From Candidatus Aquivivens invisus (GTDB lineage Bacteria; Omnitrophota; Gorgyraeia; Aquiviventales; Aquiviventaceae): 32,481 nucleotides of DNA. Below are positions 27,444 through 32,481 of the stretch, piece after piece. The position numbers and the translations under genes were made by a program. A model generated the notes under the pieces. The model searched no databases. It was not told the origin of the DNA and was given only the letters and a program-made list of their open reading frames with translations. The DNA lies in assembly GCA_001804415.1 (NCBI GenBank), contig MHGA01000027.1:62535-95015 (forward strand). The letters run 5' to 3'. Each line of letters opens with the position of its first letter. Position 1 is the first letter of the stretch.

Positions 27444-29204
27444 TTACGTCGTGCCTCCGATGGCAGCTTCCTTGCTCAGCCGATCAATCGCCTGGTTGAT
27501 CGACATGGCTCCCACATCGCCGTCTCGGCGATGGCGCACCGCGACCGTCTGCTGCGTGGCCTCCCGCGCGCCGACCACAAGCATGTACGGAATCTTGGCC
27601 AGCTGCGCGTCGCGGATCTTCGCCTGCATCTTCTCATTACGGGTATCGACGTCAACACGCAACCCGGCCTCGCGCAACCGCGCAGCGAGTGGCTGCGCAT
27701 ACGCGCCTTGTTGGTCGGTCAAGGGAATGACCACGGCCTGCACGGGCGAGAGCCACATGGGCAAGGCGCCTGCGTAGTGCTCGAGCAGCATGCCGAAGAA
27801 ACGCTCGAAGCTCCCCAACAACGCCCGATGGAGCATGACCACGCGATGTGGCTTGCCGTCTTGCCCGACATACGTCAGGTCAAAACGTTCCGGCAGGGCG
27901 AAGTCGCATTGGATCGTGCCGCACTGCCAGCTGCGCCCGAGCGCATCGTTGATCTTCAGGTCGATCTTCGGGCCGTAGAACGCCCCTTCCCCTTCGCGCA
28001 CCACATACGGGATCTGCTTGGCCTCCAAGGCGCGGCGGAGGGCGTCCTGCGCGTGCTCCCAGGACGAGGGCGTGCCGATGAATTTCTCCGGGCGGGTGGA
28101 GAGCTCGACCTCGTACTCGGCAAACCCAAACGCCCGCAAGACCTCGAAGGCGAAATCCAAAATCTCGTTGATCTCCTCCACGAGTTGATCTTCCCGCAGG
28201 AAGATATGAGCGTCGTCTTGGGTGAACCCGCGCACGCGCAGCAGACCGTGGAGCACGCCGGACTTCTCGTTGCGATACACCGTGCCCAACTCGAACAACC
28301 GGATCGGCAGCTCCCGGTAGCTGTGGAGGCCCGAGGCGAAGATCAGGATATGCCCCGGACAATTCATCGGCTTGATCCCGTAGGGCAGCTTCTCCGCTTC
28401 AAACAGGAACATGTAGTCCTGGTAGTACTCGAGGTGCCCGGAGCGCCTCCAGATGTCGGTCCGGAAGATATGCGGGGTGCCGACCGGCTGATAGCCGCGC
28501 GCCAGGTGGACGCTGCGAATGTAATCTTCAATGATCCATCGCACCCGCGCGCCTTTGGGGTGGTAGAACACCACCCCGGGCCCGGCGAGCTCTTCAAAGC
28601 TGAACAATCCCAATTCCCTGCCCAGCTTGCGGTGATCCCGCCGCTTGGCCTCTTCGAGCCGCTGCAGATGCGCCTCCAGGTCCTTCGCGTGGAAATACGC
28701 CGTCCCGTAGATGCGCTGCAGCTGGGGATTGTGCTCGTCCCCTCGCCAGTACGCGCCGGCGAGGGCCAGCAGCTTGAACGCCGTCACCTCACCTGTCGAG
28801 GCGACATGGGGGCCTTCGCATAAATCCACGAATTCCCCGTCGGTGTAGAGCGACACTTGGGTATCCGCGATGCCCTCGATCAGCTCGACCTTAAACCGTT
28901 CGCCTTGTTGAGCGAACCGCGTGAGTGCTTCGGATTTCGTCATGAACGACTGCTGAAACGGGTGGTGCTCGTGGATGATCTTGGCCATCTCGGCCTCGAC
29001 CTTCGGCAGATCCTCCTCCGTCAGCTTCATCGGCAGATCGAGGTCGTAATAGAACCCGTCCTCAATCGGCGGCCCGATGGCGAGTTTCACCTGCGGGTAG
29101 AGCCGCTTGACCGCCTGCGCCATGACATGCGCCGCGCTATGCCGCAAGGCGAAGAGCTTCTCGTCTTGCTGCTTGAGCGCTTCCTTGCTTCCTGCGTGTC
29201 CCAT
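27444..29204 (-). CDS. thrS: Threonyl-tRNA synthetase, apparently lacking the N-terminal TGS domain
   Basis: Start MGHAGSKEALKQQDEKLFALRHSAAHVMAQAVKRLYP at 29204; IGPPIEDGFYYDLDLP, KPMNCPGHILIF, RDDAHIF-like FTQDDAHIFLRE. Confidence 0.94.
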   Translation of the reverse strand: MGHAGSKEALKQQDEKLFALRHSAAHVMAQAVKRLYPQVKLAIGPPIEDGFYYDLDLPMKLTEEDLPKVEAEMAKIIHEHHPFQQSFMTKSEALTRFAQQGERFKVELIEGIADTQVSLYTDGEFVDLCEGPHVASTGEVTAFKLLALAGAYWRGDEHNPQLQRIYGTAYFHAKDLEAHLQRLEEAKRRDHRKLGRELGLFSFEELAGPGVVFYHPKGARVRWIIEDYIRSVHLARGYQPVGTPHIFRTDIWRRSGHLEYYQDYMFLFEAEKLPYGIKPMNCPGHILIFASGLHSYRELPIRLFELGTVYRNEKSGVLHGLLRVRGFTQDDAHIFLREDQLVEEINEILDFAFEVLRAFGFAEYEVELSTRPEKFIGTPSSWEHAQDALRRALEAKQIPYVVREGEGAFYGPKIDLKINDALGRSWQCGTIQCDFALPERFDLTYVGQDGKPHRVVMLHRALLGSFERFFGMLLEHYAGALPMWLSPVQAVVIPLTDQQGAYAQPLAARLREAGLRVDVDTRNEKMQAKIRDAQLAKIPYMLVVGAREATQQTVAVRHRRDGDVGAMSINQAIDRLSKEAAIGGTT

Positions 29205-29239
29205 GAATTTATCGGTACTCCCTCGCGTGCGCTCGGGAT

Positions 29240-29272
29240 GCTTTGGCCGTCCCCTGAAACGGCGGCCAAAGC
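29240..29272 (-). promoter_or_regulatory. Hairpin between tRNA-Val and thrS
   Basis: GCTTTGGCC...GGCCAAAGC 9-bp perfect arms; no downstream U-run. Confidence 0.5.
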
Positions 29273-29273
29273 A

Positions 29274-29347
29274 TGGGCGATAGAGGACTCGAACCTCTGA
29301 CCCCCACGATGTCAACGTGGTGCTCTAACCGACTGAGCTAATCGCCC
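29274..29347 (-). tRNA. tRNA-Val(GAC)
   Basis: GGGCGATTAGCTCAGTCGGTTAGAGCACCACGTTGACATCGTGGGGGTCAGAGGTTCGAGTCCTCTATCGCCCA; anticodon loop TTGACAT. Confidence 0.95.
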
Positions 29348-29375
29348 GTTTTAATTGTTCCATTCACACGCTGAG

Positions 29376-29463
29376 TGCCGGGGGTGGGAGTCGAACCCAC
29401 ATATCCCTTTCGGGACACAGGATTTTAAGTCCCGCGCGTCTCAGCCAATTGCGCCACCCCGGC
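29376..29463 (-). tRNA. tRNA-Leu(TAA)
   Basis: GCCGGGGTGGCGCAATTGGCTGAGACGCGCGGGACTTAAAATCCTGTG...GGGTTCGACTCCCACCCCCGGCA, long variable arm, loop CTTAAAA. Confidence 0.93.
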
Positions 29464-29465
29464 GA

Positions 29466-29537
29466 AGGCGCGGATCGGAATCGAACCGATGTATAGAGGT
29501 TTTGCAGACCTCCGCCTTACCACTTGGCTACCGCGCC
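29466..29537 (-). tRNA. tRNA-Cys(GCA)
   Basis: GGCGCGGTAGCCAAGTGGTAAGGCGGAGGTCTGCAAAACCTCTATACATCGGTTCGATTCCGATCCGCGCCT; loop CTGCAAA. Confidence 0.95.
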
Positions 29538-29652
29538 AGAGAGACAGTCCGCCCCTTGATGGAATCAGGAATGCGGCGAGCGCGCGCCCGCGGGGGCGCC
29601 GCCCCTGCGTGCTACTCGCCAACCACGGAACGCGTTACATCGCGGGGGAGGA

Positions 29653-30120
29653 TTAGATCTCGCCGTTCTCTTGGAAGGTGACCTGGCCGCCAACACGAAC
29701 TGTGTTGACGCCATCGGGATGGTTGCCGTCTTTGTCTTCCGCCAGCGGCTCGGTGGATTTGGCGGCCGGTGACAGCCCCGTCTTCACCTCATAGTCTCCG
29801 GCTGAGGCGCCGGCAGGGACCGGGCTGGCTGAGGAAGGGCATTTGAAGACCTCCAGATCGTCGAGATAATCCGGATAGAGCTCATCGAGGTTGTCCGGGT
29901 AGCGCTCGTTGTGGTCGTCCCGATAGGCCGACAGGGCGTAGAACATTTGCTTGAGGTTATTCTGGCATTTGGAGCGCCGCGCCTTCTCGCGCATCTTCAT
30001 CGCCCCTGGCGCGAGGAAGCCGATCAGGATCCCGATGATGGCGATCACCACCAACAACTCGATCAGGGTAAACGCGGAGCGGCGAGTCGGTTCCTGAAGA
30101 CGACGAAGTGCGTTGATCAT
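29653..30120 (-). CDS. Prepilin-type N-terminal cleavage/methylation domain protein (type II pseudopilin-like)
   Basis: Start [59 protein letters not shown]. Confidence 0.85.
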   Translation of the reverse strand: MINALRRLQEPTRRSAFTLIELLVVIAIIGILIGFLAPGAMKMREKARRSKCQNNLKQMFYALSAYRDDHNERYPDNLDELYPDYLDDLEVFKCPSSASPVPAGASAGDYEVKTGLSPAAKSTEPLAEDKDGNHPDGVNTVRVGGQVTFQENGEI

Positions 30121-30848
30121 GCCCCCATCCGTGTTCCGAAACCCCTCAAGCGCCGGGTTCCATGCGACGTGGACTGCCTCTGTTGACCGTACCAAAGTTG
30201 CTCAATTTCGTCAAGCAGCACTCGTGCCAGAGCAGGCTTGGAGATGCGCCCCAGCTCCCTCGCCTGCCCGGACGGGTGCAGGATCATGGCGTCAACCCTG
30301 TGTCGGCCAAATGGCGGGCCCGACCCATTAAGGCGTTGCCCAACGATCAGGTCGAGTCGCTTCGCGGTCAACTTCCGACCCGCCCGTTCACGTACCTGTT
30401 CGGCTTCAAGCGCAAACCCGACGATGAGCTGCCCCCGGCGCCTGGGAAGGCCCGCGACAATGTCCGGAGTCGCTTGAAGCCGCAGCGCCACCCGCCCTCG
30501 GCGCGCCAGCTTCGTCGCGCCGATTGGAACCGGACGAAAGTCGCACACCGCCGCGGCCATGATGAGGACATCCGCACGGGGCAGCGCGTGACGGAGCGCC
30601 CGCTGCATCTGCGCGGCACGTTCCACCTGGATGGTGGTCGCGCGGGCGAGAGGCGCCCGGTCCGTCGGGCCGCTGACCACCGTCACCCGATGGCCCCGCC
30701 GCACGGCTTCCCGCGCCAGGCACTCCCCCAGAAAGCCGGTCGAATAGTTCGACAGAAACCGCACCGCATCGATCGGCTCTCGGGTTGGTCCTGAGCTGAT
30801 GAGCATCCGAAGGCTGCGGTGAGATGCCCGGCGCAGCGAGGAGCTCAT
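30117..30848 (-). CDS. coaB: Phosphopantothenate-cysteine ligase (CoaB domain as separate protein)
   Basis: [61 protein letters not shown]. Confidence 0.85.
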   Translation of the reverse strand: MSSSLRRASHRSLRMLISSGPTREPIDAVRFLSNYSTGFLGECLAREAVRRGHRVTVVSGPTDRAPLARATTIQVERAAQMQRALRHALPRADVLIMAAAVCDFRPVPIGATKLARRGRVALRLQATPDIVAGLPRRRGQLIVGFALEAEQVRERAGRKLTAKRLDLIVGQRLNGSGPPFGRHRVDAMILHPSGQARELGRISKPALARVLLDEIEQLWYGQQRQSTSHGTRRLRGFGTRMGA

Positions 30849-30853
30849 ACCGA

Positions 30854-31468
30854 CTATCTCCGTCGCTTGGGGGCGCGGGAGGGCCGGCGTGTGGCCTTGG
30901 CCTGTGAGGAGCGCGCGGGTGGGGATGACTGACGTCCTGGCGCGGCCAGCTGCAGCGCGGCTTTCACGATCTCGTCGACCTCAGCCAAGTGGCCGATCGC
31001 TTCATACCCGCACGCCAGGCTTCCGACGGCCGGGCCGATGAAGCGGTGCCCCAGCTTTCGCAAGGCCCTGATATTATCCTGGACGGTCGGATGATGGTAC
31101 ATGTGGACGTTCATGGCGGGTGCGAGCAACAGCGGGGCCTTCGTCGCCAGGACAAGGCACGTCAACAGGTCATCCGCGATGCCGTGGGCGAGCTTGCCGA
31201 TGAGATTCGCCGTCGCGGGCGCGATGAGAACCAGCTTGGCCTGGTCAGCCAGCCTCGTGTGGACGACATGGGGGTCGCGGCCGCTGAACAAATCCGTATA
31301 GACCGGCCGCTCCGACAGGACCTCAAGGGTCAGTGGCGCGATGAATTCCCGCGCCTCTTTGGTCATCACGCACGTCACGGCGCAGTCCTGCTCTCGCAAC
31401 CGCCGCACGAGATCGGCGGCCTTGTAGGCGCCGATCGAGCCCGTCACCCCGAGCACAATCTCAATCAT
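30854..31468 (-). CDS. coaC: Phosphopantothenoylcysteine decarboxylase (CoaC domain as separate protein)
   Basis: Start MIEIVLGVTGSIGAYKAADLVRRL; LVLIAPATANLIGKLAHGIADDLLTCL; LLAPAMNVHMYHHPTVQDN. Confidence 0.9.
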   Translation of the reverse strand: MIEIVLGVTGSIGAYKAADLVRRLREQDCAVTCVMTKEAREFIAPLTLEVLSERPVYTDLFSGRDPHVVHTRLADQAKLVLIAPATANLIGKLAHGIADDLLTCLVLATKAPLLLAPAMNVHMYHHPTVQDNIRALRKLGHRFIGPAVGSLACGYEAIGHLAEVDEIVKAALQLAAPGRQSSPPARSSQAKATRRPSRAPKRRR

Positions 31469-31469
31469 T

Positions 31470-31553
31470 GATTTCACAGATTTCAAGAATGATTTCACGG
31501 ATTGTCTTATTTTTCATCTGTGCAATCTCCTGTTCAAATCTGTGTAATCTTAT
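31470..31553. repeat. Periodic inverted repeat in rpoZ/coaC gap
   Basis: gatttca cagattt caagaat gatttca cggattg left arm and catctgtgcaatctcctgttcaaatctgtgtaatct right arm; less regular than the others. Confidence 0.65.
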
Positions 31554-31795
31554 TTTCCCGCTTTGGCGGTTCGCTTCTTGCCCTTCGCCTTCGCCGGGGG
31601 CTCTTCGTCGTCCCGATAGAAGATCTTCCCCTGGCGGATCTCCTCGAGCGCAATGGAGGTCACCTTCTTGGCATCAATCTCCACGAATTTCGGCGCGCCC
31701 TCCGCGAGCCCCTTGGCCCGCTTGGAGGCGATCACCACCAGCTTGTACATGCTCTGGCACTGCCGCATCAACTCATCAATGGGTACGCTTGGCAT
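31550..31795 (-). CDS. rpoZ: RNA polymerase omega subunit
   Basis: 81 aa; YKLVVIASKRAKGLAEGAPKFVEIDAKKVTSIALEEIRQGKI, immediately downstream of gmk. Confidence 0.85.
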   Translation of the reverse strand: MPSVPIDELMRQCQSMYKLVVIASKRAKGLAEGAPKFVEIDAKKVTSIALEEIRQGKIFYRDDEEPPAKAKGKKRTAKAGK

Positions 31796-32381
31796 CTTCC
31801 CTCCCCGAGTCGGTCTTCAGACGTTCCGCCGTCACAATGGCTTTGAGGTGATCGACTGCGGCGCGCAGTCGGTGGTTGATGACCACATAATCATACCACG
31901 CCGCGCAGGCCACTTCACGCTCCGCCGCGTGCAGCCGTTGTCGAACGGCTTCGGGCGTTTCGGTACGGCGCTTCAGCAGCCGCTGCCTCAAGTGGTCAAA
32001 CGAGGGAGGCCGCAGGAAGATCAGCGCCGCCTGCCGACCGAAGCGCCGACGAATCTGCCGAGCGCCCTGCACATCGAGACTCAAGATCACGTCTTCGCCG
32101 AGCGCCAGAACCCGACGGACCGGTGTCTCGGGCGTGCCGTAGTACGCGCGGTGGACCCTGGCCCATTCCGCCAGCGCCCCCTGGCGGCGCAGCCGGGTGA
32201 ATTGTTCCTTCGAGACGAACTGATAGTGCGCGCCGTGCCGCTCTGAGGCGCGGCGGGGCCGCGTCGTGACGGAAACGGACCGGTGTAGCCTCGGTACGCG
32301 CCGCAACAACTCGCGGATGACCGTCGTCTTGCCTCCCCCCGAGGGGCCTGAGATGACAAACAGTTTTCCCCGACGACGCAT
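31776..32381 (-). CDS. gmk: Guanylate kinase
   Basis: GKLFVISGPSGGGKTTVIRELL, SVSVTTRPRRASERHGAHYQFVSKEQF, LSLDVQGARQIRRRF. Confidence 0.95.
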   Translation of the reverse strand: MRRRGKLFVISGPSGGGKTTVIRELLRRVPRLHRSVSVTTRPRRASERHGAHYQFVSKEQFTRLRRQGALAEWARVHRAYYGTPETPVRRVLALGEDVILSLDVQGARQIRRRFGRQAALIFLRPPSFDHLRQRLLKRRTETPEAVRQRLHAAEREVACAAWYDYVVINHRLRAAVDHLKAIVTAERLKTDSGREDAKRTH

Positions 32382-32388
32382 GTTCTTG

Positions 32389-32422
32389 TGTAATGTTCAA
32401 TGTGTAAAGTGTAAGGGTAAAG
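32389..32422. repeat. Heptamer-periodic element upstream of gmk
   Basis: tgtaatg ttcaatg tgtaaag tgtaagg gtaaag in 7-bp phase. Confidence 0.75.
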
Positions 32423-32429
32423 TCGTACT

Positions 32430-32481
32430 TTAGCCACCTACAGGTGACATGGGTTTCTCAAGTAAGTGCATGAGCTGTTGG
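32430..32481 (-). CDS. 3' end of an unidentified CDS truncated by window edge
   Basis: Open frame ...QQLMHLLEKPMSPVGG-stop (TAA at 32430-32432); too short to identify. Confidence 0.3.
   Translation of the reverse strand, partial: QQLMHLLEKPMSPVGG

Noticed and set aside
27428-27456. Direct repeat tcgtgcctcc around thrS stop
   Set aside because: Probably duplicated Shine-Dalgarno-like (GGAGG) sequence; too short to interpret.
27531-28823. 430-aa plus-strand ORF
   Set aside because: Antisense shadow of thrS; composition (His/Gln/Arg-rich, no family motifs) typical of GC-rich opposite-strand frames.
29575-29610. Very GC-rich palindromic stretch downstream of pilin/upstream of tRNA-Cys (gcgcgcccgcgggggcgccgcccc)
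   Set aside because: Self-complementarity expected from extreme GC content; no U-run or conserved feature to support a specific call.

Overview
GC-rich, gene-dense bacterial window in which every convincing CDS is on the minus strand; the long plus-strand ORFs are antisense shadows. Read in transcription order (high to low coordinates): end of an unknown CDS, gmk, rpoZ, split coaC/coaB, an orphan type IV-like prepilin, tRNA-Cys/Leu/Val, the classical thrS-infC-rpmI-rplT-pheS-pheT operon, a probable 6S RNA, rarA, a sulfur-assimilation operon (cysH, sat, ABC ATPase and permease, JAMM protease, TusA-like, cysK, threonine-synthase-like, MoaD/ThiS-like carrier, NIL protein), a CsoR-headed Cu/Ag efflux module (csoR, Cys-rich peptide, cusC/B/A, permease, His/Cys-rich protein), then DUF2231, a Ca2+/cation antiporter, DUF4912, a GH57 branching enzyme and glgA. 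Two observations stand out. First, about 11 short elements with 7-bp (once 8-bp) periodicity are scattered through the window. Each has its own degenerate unit, and many have an inverted second arm. They fill intra-operon junctions or sit in protein linkers/termini (PheT, CusB, CusC). Second, the sulfur operon encodes a sulfur-carrier protein whose Gly-Gly is masked by a 6-residue tail (GG-MAEYHR), together with a JAMM protease that could unmask it, suggesting protein-thiocarboxylate-dependent Cys/homocysteine synthesis. All product names come from reading motifs in translations; no database search was run.
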